Notes: generated by a model not told the origin, from the letters alone. Counted from the first letter of the stretch, positions 34,896 through 46,574 are shown. The stretch is DNA of 64,000 nt from Heligmosomoides polygyrus polygyrus (GCA_947396885.1 OX377202.1:64762643-64826642), one strand, 5' to 3'. Made by a program: numbers and translations.

Positions 34896-35342
34896 GTAAG
34901 ATCCCAAGCTCGCTCGGTCCAGTTGCACCGCGTGCGCTGTGGAAATGCACACAACACTCTGACTCTCTGCGTGCGCCGTCTTTGCGTAGAGATCGCGTCG
35001 CACATTAACGTTCGATCGATCGATTTCTTGTACGCTCGCTATGACTCTTTCATCAATCGGAACGTGGTGTAGTGGGTAAAGGGTCCGTTTCATGCGAGAG
35101 AGGCCGGGGGTTCGGTTCCTCTGCGTTACGGCGTCGTTGCATTTAAACTGCTTATTTGGCACTTGCCGGGCTTTGACGTTTGCACATCTTAGAGGCGTTT
35201 TTGGCGCACTTTCCCAGCTGTATGCGCTTCGCCGATCGAAGAGCGTAGAACCCAGCTGCGGACACCTCCTGATCGAGGAATGCAGTTAGAGGGCGCTTTT
35301 TGGGCGACGCCGTCAAGTTCAGTGTGTTGTGTGCATCCACAC
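34896..35342. mobile_element. About 447-bp insertion in the left arm, with tRNA-like core
   Basis: Absent from the right arm, where the flanking text is continuous (reverse complement 'ccttgtcttggtagtgg'). It contains a tRNA-like core at about 35056-35120: A-box-like 'tgtagtgggtaaagg' and B-box-like 'ggttcggttcc'. This is compatible with a SINE of another family on the plus strand, though no tail or clear duplication was identified. Confidence 0.55.
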
Positions 35343-35772
35343 TTGGCAATGGATTGTAACACATAAACAAACGGCCAAATTCCATAGAAGGCGTGAAATG
35401 GCTCCAGCACAATTTCGGCTAAAAAAGTTGTTCTGGGATGGAATACTTTCTCAACCAGTAAATTCTGAGTCGAATAATGTTGGTTTCTATACATTTTCAT
35501 CACTTTATCCATTTTTTGAAATTCTGCGGTTGCTCGCCTAACTGTGGAGTGCGGTCTGATACACGATTAGGGCGACTGTCGCTATTCCACACCAGAATAG
35601 TGACCTTACGCGATCCCCGTGATGTCTAACGCCGCCCAGTAGACTCTGGAGTTCCATTGTACTCCGGCTCCTTATTGATCTTCTACAAATACAAAGTCGA
35701 TTAGGTTTTTTAGAAATTAAAGCTAGCATTCGTAATTAGAAAATGTTCTGGCACCACTGAATGCACTATTTT

Positions 35773-37305
35773 AATAAAGTCAACTTATCTACACATTCAA
35801 ATTTGCTACGGTGCTGGACTAGCCTCCTTTACAATGACAGCAAATTTTTTGAGCACACCATAGAGGTTCCATCTCGGTGTTAATCGTTTTAAAAGGAATG
35901 CAGCGCATACTCACATTTCCTAATGAGAACTTCTTAAATGCATGTTTCGCAAATAGTCAAGGATACCCGTTGAATGGATTTTGCGCACTTGCTGATTTTG
36001 GGATATTTACCTTTTTGAATATGCTTTCCCGACTGCTAGAAGCTATATCGTTTGCGTGTAATACATCTTTTACACTTACACGCGGCCGTTCTGTGTCTCA
36101 GCACTTCTGCCTTCTATGTCAAATGAGCGTCGTAAGTGCGAAAAATGAAGGATTCTACCGACGCGTTTGAAGCTGTCTCATTTTCAATTCTACTTTAACT
36201 TCCATGCTTACTGAATGATTGTTATTCGTTATTCTCTTCTGCCTCCTTTCTGCAATTATACCCAACTATTATAAGTCTGTCAAGCCCCATTTGCTTTCTA
36301 GCTTATCTAATTCTCCAGGTATCGCTAAAATGTACCAGCAAGGAATGCTTCCTTCTCAACAACCCTTTTTCTTTCAGCTGCCACAGTTGTATGTGGCCTG
36401 TTTGATTGTCGACCAAGTTATAAGTCATCGCTAAAGTTTAAATGAGCGAAAACCGTAATATGTGCGCTGCGAAAAAGACGCAGAAAGTGCTAAGTATTTT
36501 TTGAAGACACAGTAGTGGGGGGAGAGTTGGTTTCTAACGATTGCAAAAAATTGAGTGGGTGATTTAAATTTGATATGCTTTTAAATCACGAGAGCACGAA
36601 AACTGATAGAGCTTTATTTACGACATAGTACATATTAAAAGCAGTGATGGATTCTGAAGCAGAGTGGTACTGCTCCAAAGCACAACTAGATGGACTTGAA
36701 TGTATATGTAAAAACAGTTTAAACAACAAGTAAAAAGCTAAATTCAGTGGCAATTTCCGATCTTGAATTTACATTGGACGAACATGAAATTCTCAGGTTG
36801 TGCATAAGCAAAGTGTCTCGTAAAATTATTAAATGAGGTTTAAGCAAATAAATTACGCATTACGTCTAACAAGGACTGTAGCTATTTCAATTTGAGCAGC
36901 TTTCAAGAGGAGTACAAAAATTTTGAATCTGCTTGAATTGAAGCGATCCTACCCTCAACGCCTTCGCTTACAATATCCTAATGGCGATCTTGCTAACGAA
37001 TTTTTCTTGGAAGGACAGGAATGGGTGTGTCGAAGAGCGTTGGTCTCCTTAACTACTTGCACAGGCGAAGCATGCATCTAAGAAGTCCTACAAAGAAGTG
37101 CGAGTATGCGGTGCAATACTTCTAAACTTATTACGTTAGCTCAAAAATTAAAAAGTTAGTTTTTTGGATTGAGCACGTCTCCTTCTCCTATGCTTCGAGA
37201 TACTGAAGGAAGCAGGAAACTTTTCAGTTTTTTAGTGCAAGCTTTTTAGAAAAAATGCGGGTACCTTAGAGAGGTGCTGGCTAAAACTAGAATCAAAATT
37301 TACTA
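35773..37305. other. Spacer of the inverted repeat, no gene recognised
   Basis: AT-rich. Small open frames (35877-36170, 36219-36434) have no recognisable family and no splice context. I found no terminal repeats inside it. Confidence 0.35.
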
Positions 37306-38096
37306 AAATACTACACCATGCCATTCAGTGGTGCCAGAACATTTTCTAATTACGAAAGCTAGCTTTAATTTCTAAAAAACCTAATCGACTTTGTATGTGT
37401 AGAAGATCAATAAGGAGCTGGAGTACAATGGACCTCTAGAGTCTACTGGGCGGCGTTAGACATCAAGGGGATTGCGTAAGGTCACTACTCTGGTGTGGAG
37501 TAGCGACAGTCGCCCTAATCGTGTATCAGACCGCACTCCACAGTCAGGCGAGCAACTGCAGAATTTCAGAAAATGGATAAAGTGATGAAAAAGTATAGAA
37601 ACCAACATTGTTCGACTCAGAATTTACTGGTTGAGAAAGTATTCCATTCCAGAACAACTTTTTCAGCCGAAATTGTGCTGGAGCCATTTCACGCATTCTA
37701 TAAAGTTTGGCCGTTTGCTTATGTGTTACAATCCACTACCAAGACAAGGAGACCACACATAGATGGAGCACCTACAGTGAACCTCTCATTCTGGTCCAAC
37801 CATTCATTCTGGTCCACCCCTGAGGGCGAGGCTTCTATTGTCCACTTAATTTGGCAAAAATCACATTCCCATCAACGATTGACCTTGTAGGTCGCTTTGT
37901 CAGCTGATAGTTTTTGGACAATTCACTGTGATCGCTTTCTCTAAGCTGTATTGCGGGATAATTTTAACTCATTTTTAGCATTTTTAGCACACTTGCGCAC
38001 CTAACCTTGAGTCTTCATGGGCGCGGCCAAGATCAAGTCGGAGCCCATAAAATCGGATAATTTCCGAAAATCTGGCGGCCTAGATGATGAAAATTT

Positions 38097-38299
38097 GGTA
38101 TATGTCGCGTAGGTGAGCAGCATTGGTAGATGGGAACGCCTAAACCAATCAGACCGCATTGAATGGGCATGCCGTTTAGAGAGGGCGTATTCAGTCGGTA
38201 CCCTGATGGGCTGGCATGTGTTCGGACTGTGCTCTGTTTGGTTGTTATTGGCTGGCGAGCTCCCACCTACTAATGCTGCTCACCTTCGCGACATGTACC
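38097..38299. mobile_element. Palindromic MITE, copy 2 (203 bp)
   Basis: Terminal inverted repeats GGTATATGTCGCGTAGGTGA and the complement ending CGCGACATGTACC. The flanking 8-bp target duplication GAAAATTT is exact (38089-38096 and 38300-38307). The unoccupied site is visible in the opposite arm of the surrounding inverted repeat (near 34555-34570), which confirms insertion. It is non-coding. An 8-bp duplication fits hAT- or Merlin-like transposition; the family is unassigned. Confidence 0.92.
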
Positions 38300-38639
38300 G
38301 AAAATTTTACAAAGAGGTAGATCAAAACGACACTATTTTTACCAGCTATGAAAACGTGCACCATGCAGAGCGTACCACAGGCAGAAGACGAGAAATTTAC
38401 TTAAAAAGTGCTTATTCTGACTAGCTGAGGAGATATCCCTGTGGGAGTAGATATCTCGAGCGACGGAGGCAGACCGCCGCCGTCGAGACTATATAGTTCA
38501 ATGAATCAACCTTTTAAAAGCCACTGAATGCTACCTAAATCATTGGGTAGATTATCCGAAGTGGATTCGGAAAGTTGCATTTATTTTCTATTCAAGATTC
38601 TTTGAAGGAAGTTGTGTAGAAAACTGCGAAAACGGCGGT

Positions 38640-39490
38640 TTTTCCGAATATTTCGCCCAAAAACCAAAAGACAAAGCAGAAGGTTGTAGTGACTAGAAGT
38701 CCTTGGACTTTCACCTCATCGATACTAATAGGAGAATTACCAGCGATGCACTGACAATTACATTGACCTTTAAAGAAGATTGTAGTGATTAGAAGTCCTA
38801 GGACTTTCACCTCATCGATACTAATAGGAGAATTACCAGTGATGCACTGACGATTACATTGACCTTTGATACCGATGTGAAGCACTCTGGACTTCTCTTC
38901 AGAGAGCGGCAAGTCTCGTATCGAGGACTATTCCTGAACACTATCGATAGCTTCCAGTAATTCTATTACATCCACATCATCCAATACTCGCCGATAAATC
39001 TTAAGACCATTTGCAATTTCACAAAATTCTATTCCGCCCGTTTCTGAGAGTTTTAGCAAATCGTGCATGTAAATGTTGAACAGGTCTGAAGAAAGAACCC
39101 CTCCCTGGGAACACCACTGCTCGCAGGTCAAGGACGAGAAAACGAATAGTTCAGACAAACAATGTAATTTCTACCAGCCAAGAACATCTTTGTTAAAAAA
39201 TGATGCGAGGCTGAATACCAACCGCCTTCATCTTGTGCAAGTCGGCTATGTGACATGCTATCGAAGGCATTACAGAAATCAAAATAAACCACGTCCACGT
39301 TCTTTCCTTAATCTAAACACCTAGTCCAATGATTGAGTTGCTCTCGACCATAGCCCAATATTCAATTTCCCTTTTTGAAAACACGTTGAATTGGAGAAAT
39401 CACCACGTGCTTCTGGATGTGATCAACAGTAAGTAACCCTTTTCAATTTTTTGAAGCAGTCTTGCGAATATGGAAGTGATATTGGCTTAA
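38640..39490 (-). pseudogene. LINE reverse transcriptase remnant
   Basis: The minus strand encodes palm motif A ('VDVVYFDFCNAFDS', about 39270-39310), motif B ('GGVLSSDLFNIYMHDLLKLS', 39040-39110) and a degraded catalytic box ('FCEIANGLKIYRR', where FADD would be expected). It ends in 'LPLSEEKSRVLHIGIKG'. The catalytic aspartates are lost and stops interrupt it. It belongs with the relic at 34095-34475. The 3' part carries a 96-bp tandem duplication. Confidence 0.8.
38677..38868. repeat. 96-bp tandem duplication in the LINE relic
   Basis: Two adjacent copies (about 38677-38772 and 38773-38868) sharing 'tttcacctcatcgatactaa' and 'taggagaattacca' with a few mismatches. The duplicated segment encodes the region around 'NSPISIDEVKV'. 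Confidence 0.85.
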
Positions 39491-41490
39491 AACTACCAGG
39501 AACGTCAAAGGACGGTTTTTAGGCATGGGAGTCAAAAAGGGTTGAACCCTTCTGCAAGGCACTTCAGTCCTCATAAAAGCAGTTTTAGAATATCGTGTTT
39601 AAGAAACCAGAGTCTTCCATCTGAGGAAACGTGTAGTACAGGCAGAAACCGTCGGAACACTTGAAATACTCAGAGAATGTGGACGCTCAGGTGGAGGGAG
39701 CCCACAGGCTCAGCCTTGTCCTCTTCACTGTGGAGAACTTGGCCATCACATGAGCGTAGAGTGAGATTCACCAAGCGGGATATTAAGAGGCTATAAAATA
39801 ATCTTTTATCACCTACTTTTATGTTTCGTCTTTCAACAGCAACATTGCATTTCTTTAACTTGGATTCGGATGCATTACTCACTTAGAATATGCCCAGTCC
39901 TCGGATCCTTTTGATTGCTTAGCTTTTATCCAAAACCTCTCCTTTTCCTTCAAAGGCTAGCAAGTTGTTTAGGATGGATGGAATGCGCTTTTCACCGAAG
40001 CAAACGTATCGATGCGGTGATGCTGATGTGAATGAGAAGCTCATATTTTTCATCCACATTTCAGTAGAATTTAGAAGGTCTAAATAACCAATGCCCTGTA
40101 AATAATTAATAACATTATCGTAGCTCCTCTCTAAAAATTCGCCCTCAGTAGAACCACAAAGACAGCAATCAGCATTGATGAGGAATCGTAATATTGAATG
40201 ATCGCTAGATCCTAAAGTCGCACAACATAGAGCCTAGAAACCAAAGAGCACCTATCACTGGACAGGACAAGAGAGCGAATGCTGTTTTCTAGCGTACCTA
40301 CATGGGCATGCTGTACAATAAGGTGCGTTCCGCACATGTTTTTTTTGCACTAGAGCTTGACTGTTTGGCACTCGGGTTTTGGCTCCATGTAATCTCTGGA
40401 AAATCGAGATCGCACGTTAGTATGCAGCGGCGATTGCAGGTGGGCACTTACTACGTTGACCAATTGATTAGTCTTTTCATTGCTGCAACTGGGAGTCATT
40501 GCAGTCTGGATATACGCTACTATAAATCGAATCGAATTCATTCCAATTTGCAAGTTGCTACACAAAACTTCATAAGGCTCTTCAACACTAAAAATAGGCA
40601 AGGGTGATAGAGATGATAATGCCATTAGTGCGACTCGACTGCCCCTCTTTCAACAAACGCCGGGAAAACGGTAACGCCTGAGGATTACGTATTGCGACCA
40701 TCTATCACTCGCTATCAGAAGAGGCTCCACGTCTCCTCTATGCTCTGGTTGAGGACGACATCGAGACACACCTGTTATCGACACAATCAGACTGAACTTG
40801 TTGAGTAGGATTTAAATCGACAACGGGAGGAAGATCCTTGAAGCGGTCCTGAGCGATTACGCTCAGTCTTATTTTGTGAAAGCCAGATGAAAATTCCTTT
40901 TTCTGAGAAAATGTGAGTGCGGAGCTATTTTTAGAGTTGGAATGAATGGAAAGAATGAAGCAGGAAATACCACTTTCAAAAGTCGGGCTTTCCCATCCAT
41001 ACACTGCTCCATGCGATAGTCACATAGGTAGCTAGAAAATCGATAGCTAGAAAGTTTGTTTCGCAAACAATCCTACCTGACGAAAGTGGTGCTGACAATT
41101 CCTTAACACATATGGCAGCAATCGAACGTATTCGCTCGCCTATTATGAGTGGAGCGAGCGCACGTCCGCTCTCACTACACTTATAGCAACTCTAATTGCA
41201 GGATTCAAAAAGGGCTCAACTTACTGGTTGTTTGAGTTTATCACTTGAGGAGCTTCATGTCCCAGCTCCCTTTTGCTCGATTACATTTTCGAAGACATGG
41301 CGATCAACTGGGATTGTGCGGCACAGTTTTAGTTGATAGAAAACAGGTACGCATAGGAGTTTATATACCAGCTGCACGACACTGATATAGACACATAGCT
41401 TGAAAGTGATGAATGCTGGGAATATTTGAGCGTTCTAAGATTCCTTTTCTCGAAACTGACGGAAGACTGCAAGGAAAGCAATCAGGGGCC
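39491..41490. other. No gene recognised
   Basis: About 2 kb without coding sequence, RNA gene or repeat ends that I can support. Confidence 0.35.
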
Positions 41491-41494
41491 AGAT

Positions 41495-41635
41495 TCATCA
41501 ACGACTTACGGCAATATAACGGAGAAAAGACAGCGATACGGTGAAACGTTTCACCATATCGCTTGCTGATAAGCCACGGTATCAAGGATTTCGTCTGTAT
41601 TTTCTCTGCTAAATTGCTGTAAGTCGTTCATGAGT
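41495..41635. repeat. Small foldback element
   Basis: 'caacgacttacggcaatata' and 'gagaaaagacag' at 41497-41535 are mirrored by 'gtattttctctgctaaattg' and 'ctgtaagtcgttcatgag' at 41598-41632. An inner palindrome 'ggtgaaacgtttcacc' lies at about 41540-41555. No target duplication was identified. Confidence 0.65.
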
Positions 41636-42244
41636 ACGGCGCTAGGATACTATCTGTACCTGTATAACCGTTTATCTGTATATGATCTGTATCTATTATC
41701 AGAATTTTCTTACGGTCGTCTATCACCCTTCTTCTCACGCTCACAGAGGTCCAGAAAAATTCTTCTTCTTCTTCTTCCCCTATGCGTTTAGTCCCGCGCC
41801 ATCGCAGGGTCCGCTGTTCTTGTGATCTGTCGCCACCTCATCCTATCAAGGGCATCATCTGCCATGGCATCGATTTCGGCGAGATCTTTCATGATGACGT
41901 CCTTCCACTTTTTCCTTGGAGCTCATCTCGGACGCTTTCCGGGTGCCTCGAAATCTAGGATCAACCTTATGGGTGATTCTCTGGTCTTCTAAGGACGTGC
42001 TTGTACCACTTCAGGCGCTGCTCCTCATCTTCAGCTGGAGAGGGTTGTCTTCATCATTGCCCTAACATCCTCATTTCGCACCCTATTCCTACGGGTCCAT
42101 CCACATGCCTACTTCAGCGTCCTCATTTCCGCAGCGTGCAGTTGCCGCTCCCGTGCCTTACCCAGGGCCCAGCACTCATTGCCGTTAAGGAGGGCAGGCC
42201 TCTCAACTGTTCAACAGAGCTTGCCTTCGAGCGTCCTGGAGCAT

Positions 42245-43943
42245 CTAGCAGCGGTCGCAGAGAATTCCTGTGGGCTCCCTCCACTTGAGCCAGGCTGCGT
42301 TTATCCGTCCCCTGACGGCCTGGTGAACACTTCCTCCCTCGGATAGGTCACTTCCGAGGTAGCGGAATTCCTCCACCTTCTCGATCGTTTTCCCTTGGCA
42401 GTCTAGGATTGATCCAGCGCACTGCTCAGTGCTGATGAACTTCGCATTCTTCACGTTCAGCTGTAGGTCGTTGTCTGCGAGGGCTCTTTGCGACAGCTGC
42501 GTCTTCCCCTCCAGCTCCTCCTGGTTGTCGGCCACTAGGGCGATGTCGTCCGCGTAGAGGATCGTCCTGAGTGGGCTTTCCTCAAGGTGGTTTACTATAG
42601 AGTCATGCGTCAGCAGGAAGAGGAACAGACTCAAAACCGACCCTTGGTGTACCCCCACTGTGATGTCCACTTTCCTTGTCACCCCGTGTGGAGTTCGAAT
42701 CGCTTTCTAGCCTTCGTACGTGTCTTTTACGACCGTGATCAGACGGTTCGTGACACCTCTTCCTCGAAGGGCTTTCCAGAGTGCGGCTTGGGGTAGCGTC
42801 ATAGACATTCGAGTAATGAAGACTGTGAAGAGTGATAAAGGTAGGGTACTACGGAGGCCGGTCGAGGTCAGAGAGAGATGAGAGGAGTACTTCATGAAAC
42901 TCCTGAACGAGGAGTTTCCTCGTCGGGAGGCCCAGGAATAACAATCTACGGAAGGACCCCTACCCTGAACGCCAAAACAGGCTCGCTGGGCCATAGAGGA
43001 GATGAAACTCGGAAAGGCAGGTGGGCCTGACGGAGTGCCAGTAGAGGCTTGGAAGGTGCTCGGGGACCGTGGAATCAACTGGCTGGCGCAGTTCCTCAAC
43101 AGAATCACGAAAGAAGGTAAGATGCCGGATAACTGGAGGAACAGCACCATAGTCCCCATCTTCAAGCAGAAGGGAGATGCTTCCGAATGCTCCAACTACC
43201 GAGGGATCAAATTGATCTCACACACGATGAAGACGACTTCGAACAACTGGTCGACTCGAGGCTGAAGGAGATGGTCCCCATCTCCCAGGTGCAGTGGGGC
43301 GTCATGCCAGAGAGGTCCACCACGGACGCCATCTTCATCGCTTGTCAGGTGATGGAGAACCATCGGGAGAAATGGAAGCCCTGCTACCTGGCATTTCTGG
43401 ACCTTCATCACTCTTCACAGTCTTTATTACTCGAATGTCGAGGCTAGCTCTATGACGCTACTCGTTGGAGCATTCGGAAGCATCTCCCTTCTGCTTGAAG
43501 ATGGGGACTATGGTGCTGTTCCTCCAGTTATCCGGCATCTTACCTTCTTTCGTGATTCTGTTGAGGAACTGCGCCAGCCAGTTGATTCCGCGGTCCCCGA
43601 GCACCTTCCAAGCCTCTACTGGCACTCCGTCAGGCCCACCTGCCTTTCCGAGTTTCATCTCCTCTATGGCCCAGCGAGCCTGTTTTGGCGTTCAGGGTAG
43701 GGGTCCTTCCGTAGATTGTTATTCCTGGGCCCCCCGACGAGGAAACTCCTCGTTCAGGAGTTCCATGAAGTACTCCTCCCATCTCTCTCTGACCTCGACC
43801 GGCTTCCCTGGTACCCTACCTTCATCAATCTTCACAGTCTTCATTACTCGAATGTCGAGGCTAGCTCTATGACGCGCCTTGGCCAGGCGGATGGCGAACT
43901 TCTCTCCCTCTGGCCCGTCTAGTTTCTCGTAGGGGGCAAACAT
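42245..43943 (-). pseudogene. RTE reverse transcriptase, split by an inverted block
   Basis: Minus-strand pieces: linker 'MKTVKIDEGRVPGKPVEVRE' (43850-43790), fingers 'MKLGKAGGPDGVPVEAWKVL' to 'KQKGDASECSN' (43658-43461), then after the inverted block 'LWKALRGRGVTNRLITVVKD' (about 42780-42720), motif B 'GVHQGSVLSLF' (42650), and the catalytic box 'ILYADDIALVADN' (about 42567-42530). The intervening 'YRGIKLISHTMK' to 'CYLAFLDL' segment (motif A) is on the plus strand at 43196-43410. A repeated 400-bp fingers/linker copy sits before it on the plus strand (42795-43197). No uninterrupted enzyme can be made. Confidence 0.85.
42795..43197 (+). repeat. Inverted duplicate of the RTE linker/fingers
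   Basis: Reverse complement of 43458-43865 with few differences; even the in-frame stop after 'GGCCCAGGAA' is shared. It encodes 'MKLGKAGGPDGVPVEAWKVL' and 'MPDNWRNSTIVPIFKQKG' on the plus strand. Together with its minus-strand twin it brackets the inverted motif-A block. Confidence 0.88.
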
Positions 43944-44159
43944 TTCTGCGTTCTTTGCCTTTGCTACAGCTGTTTAACCAGCCTCTTCACCTTCCTGTAG
44001 GCTGTGAAATGCTCGGGTGCCCTTGTCTTCTGCCACAGCTTGTAGGCATCCTACTTCTTTTTCACCGCCTCCTGCACCTTTTCGTTCCAGAACCATGCTG
44101 ATTTATCCCTCTGGTTCCTCCCTTTGTTTGTTTCTCTCAGGGTTTCCTTGGCACATCTC

Positions 44160-45120
44160 AAGATTTTTGGGCTACTCCCCTCCAGGTCTCATTCACAGGA
44201 GCAGCTAGATCTGGAAGACCTGCTTCGAGCACTGCCCCTCGTAGTTCGTTCCGCCCTGAACCTCGAAGTCTCCACCATCGGATCCTGAGTTCCGTCCTCA
44301 CCTTGGGTTTGGTGGGTAGAGGTATGCTAAGGTCGGCTACCAAGAGTCTATGCTGTGATGCCACGTCTTCTCCCGGAATGACCTTCACATCCCGGACAGT
44401 TTTCAGGGCAGGCCTCCGAACCAGGACGTGGCCCACTTTCGTCCTCCTTCCTCCGATAGCATATGTAGGTCACCTTCTGGCTCTCCCTCTTCGCGAAGAA
44501 GGTGCTACAAACAGCCAGGTCGTGAGCTATAGCCAGATCGAAAATTCTTTCTCCATCTGAGTTTATCAGGCCAATTCTTTTACCTCCATGAACCCTTCCC
44601 ACTCATCTCCTGCCACTCCCCCACATGGCCGCGTCCCCTGCTATGGAGAGGTAGTCTCCTTCTGGTACGGACCTTATGGCCTCGTCGAGCGTGAGGTAGA
44701 AGTCGTCCCTGTCGTGCTCGGGGCATCCGGTCTGCAGAGCATAGACAGATATGATGGCCCAGAAACCCTCCTTCGTGTCCAGCCGCAGTGACATGATGCG
44801 GTCGTTTATTCTTTGGACAGCAGCTGCTGAATCCTTGAGGGATGCTGAATCCTTGAGGGATTCCGCGACAGCTATCCCTACCCGTTCCTCCTGGTGTCTT
44901 CTCCATTGTTGTATAGCTTGACCCCTTCTCCAATTTCCCTGTCTTTCGCCCCTTTCCATCGCGTTTCCTGCAGACATAAGACTTGTATCCTTCTGCTCTT
45001 CATCAGGTCAGCCACTTCCCTAGATCTCCCGGTCAGCGTTCCCACATTCAGAGTCCCCAATCGAACTAGCTTCTTTAGCCGAGGTCGTTCGGCCCTCAGT
45101 TGCCCTCGCACACTGACCAC
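44160..45120 (-). pseudogene. RTE endonuclease domain, broken
   Basis: Apurinic-endonuclease-type domain of an RTE. Seen in order: 'RLGTLNVGTLTGRSREVADL' (about 45063-45005), 'VLCLQETRWKG' with the catalytic Glu, 'GIAVAESLKDSA', 'AIISVYALQTGCPEHD', 'YLSIAGDAAMWGSG' (GDLN expected, altered), 'DHVLVRRP' (about 44430) and 'ASQHRLLVADL' (SDH-type end, altered). A short tandem duplication doubles 'SLKDSA' near 44820-44855. The pieces are in three frames. Confidence 0.82.
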
Positions 45121-45296
45121 AGAACTCGAGCGGAGGTTCTGTGCGCTACTTCTAGGCGACGTCCAAGCCTTTACACTGACTCATTTGCAACTTTTGATCA
45201 TGGTTTTGTGACGAGGTTTCTCCATCAGCCGGTCTGTTAACCTGGGCCTGACGCTGAAACCGTTGCCATTTTTACAATTTTTGCACGACATGGCAT

Positions 45297-45368
45297 GCCG
45301 AAGCCGGGAGTCGGACCTATGACCGTTTCTGCATGAAACTACACTACTAACCGCTAGACTAACTCGGC
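45297..45368 (-). other. tRNA-like sequence, probably a pseudogene
   Basis: On the minus strand the sequence starts GCCGAGTTAGTCTAGCGG and ends CGGCTTCGGCA. The acceptor ends pair (GCCGA with TCGGC). A D-arm-like 'tagcggttagtag', an anticodon-type stem GTTT/AAAC around 'catgcag', and a B-box-like 'ggtccgactcc' follow. The loop lacks the usual U33 and the T-arm is imperfect, so it is more likely a tRNA-derived relic. It sits between collagen B's 3' flank and the 5' end of the RTE. Confidence 0.45.
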
Positions 45369-45534
45369 ATTCCAGATCCAGGAAAATGATGGACAAATAA
45401 AGGCAAGCAGACCAGAGGTTGTACTATTCCAAACTTTTGTGACAACTCTTTGAATACGACAGCTGTGTAGTTTAGGTCTTAAAACACTCTGGAATCGCAA
45501 CGTGACTGAACATACACCGATGAATGAGAACCTC

Positions 45535-45540
45535 TTTATT
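45535..45540 (-). promoter_or_regulatory. Polyadenylation signal of collagen B
   Basis: AATAAA on the minus strand, about 60 nt past the stop codon, in the same place as in genes A and C. Confidence 0.7.
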
Positions 45541-45598
45541 TTCGAAACTACTCTGTTCGATGTTCCATCTCCTGAGAAATGAATAAGCCCAGAGGAAC

Positions 45599-46538
45599 TT
45601 AATACCCTGGAGCAGTGCGAGGAGGAGGGCAATGGTCGCAACCTCCTGAGCCTCCTGGTTCTCCATCTGATCCGTCCTCTCCGGGACCTCCATCGTTTCC
45701 TGGGCCTCCGGGCTTACCGTCATCTCCTGGCGCTCCAGGTCCACCGTCTTGTCCTGGGTTTCCTGGAGATCCAGGGTTTCCGTCAGGTCCGGGTGGTCCT
45801 TGTGGTCCAGGTGGTCCAGGTGGTCCAGCTGTGCCGGGAACCTGTCGGACTTGTCCGGGGGCTCCTGGAGCTCCTGCGTTTCCTGGCTGACCATCGCTAC
45901 CGGGTGGTCCCATTGGTCCGGGTCCTCCAGCTGCTCCTGGGTTTCCGGCTCCTCCTGGCTGTCCATCCGATCCTGGATTTCCAGGAGTTCCAGCGCCTCC
46001 TGGGTTTCCAGGTGGTCCCGGTGGGCCAGCAGGACAGTCGAAGCATGGCTCGACTTGTGGGCCGGGTGTGGCTTCTGGCCCATCGGGTCCGTCCTTTCCA
46101 GGGCCTCCAGGAGCTCCATCCTGTCCTGGGGCTCCATCTTGTCCGGGTGGTCCAGGTGGTCCAGCCGGTGAGACTCCGCATCCGCAGCATCCACCACCGC
46201 CAGCCTGACGGGCTGTCCTGATGGATCCCTCGGTGACTTTGGCGAGAACCTAAACAGGCTAGCGTTTAGTGAAGGACAGCAGAATGAATGAGAAAGAAGG
46301 GAAGGAACACAAACAGTACCTGGGTGCGAGTGACCTCTCTCCAGATGTTTCCGGAGCGTGACTTGCAGAAGTCGACTTCGTTCTGCATGACCGACTGCAT
46401 GTGCTGCATGTAGTTGTAGAGCATGGGCACAGAAATCACGCAGACGAGGGTGGCCACAGTCGAGAGGGCCACGCCGAAGAAGGCGACTCGCCGAAGCGAG
46501 AGCGCCTCGGATTCCCACTGCTTAACGTCGCCAGTCAT
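45599..46538 (-). CDS. Cuticle collagen B (two exons, 289 aa)
   Basis: Exon 1 is 46320-46538, the intron 46250-46319 (70 bp), and exon 2 is 45599-46249. The product is identical to collagen A: hydrophobic N-terminal block, RTAR cleavage site at residues 84-87, CC-x-C motif, interrupted Gly-X-Y blocks, and [13 protein letters not shown] end. By eye the promoter, both exons and the intron match gene A base for base, from 46634 back to just past the stop codon. Differences appear only in the 3' UTR, and matching ends about 120-130 bp after the stop. The role is presumably the same cuticle function. The gene lies in opposite orientation to A and C. Confidence 0.95.
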
Positions 46539-46567
46539 GGTCGTTCCAAATAGGCGCTGTTCGCCGC

Positions 46568-46574
46568 TTTTATA
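46568..46574 (-). promoter_or_regulatory. TATA box of collagen B
   Basis: TATAAAA on the minus strand, 30 nt before the ATG at 46538, in sequence context identical to gene A. Confidence 0.75.

Larger units (their letters stand above)
34525..38345. repeat. Long inverted repeat with 1.5-kb spacer
   Basis: The left arm (about 34525-35772) is mirrored by the right arm (about 37306-38345). Paired landmarks: 34675-34740 with 37920-37985, 35385-35460 with 37610-37690, 35535-35765 with 37320-37560. Each arm carries a private insertion: about 34896-35342 in the left arm only, and 38097-38299 in the right arm only. The spacer (35773-37305) shows no gene. No transposase was found; it may be a foldback transposon or an inverted duplication. 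Confidence 0.85.
41760..45310 (-). mobile_element. RTE-type retrotransposon with scrambled middle
   Basis: A minus-strand element of near full length, with a (GAA)n 3' tail at 41761-41776 and the 5' part up to about 45310. The order from the 5' end is endonuclease (45085-44160), linker (43943-43719), reverse transcriptase fingers (43658-43458), an inverted central block on the opposite strand (about 42795-43412), palm and thumb (about 42790-42245), and a C-terminal tail remnant (to about 41780). It carries stops and frame changes. It is inactive. Confidence 0.85.

Noticed and set aside
35056..35120. Functional tRNA gene in the inverted-repeat arm
   Set aside because: A and B boxes are recognisable, but I could not form an anticodon stem or acceptor stem.
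45297..45368. Functional tRNA gene
   Set aside because: The acceptor ends pair, but the anticodon loop lacks U33 and the T-arm is imperfect; a tRNA-derived relic is more likely.
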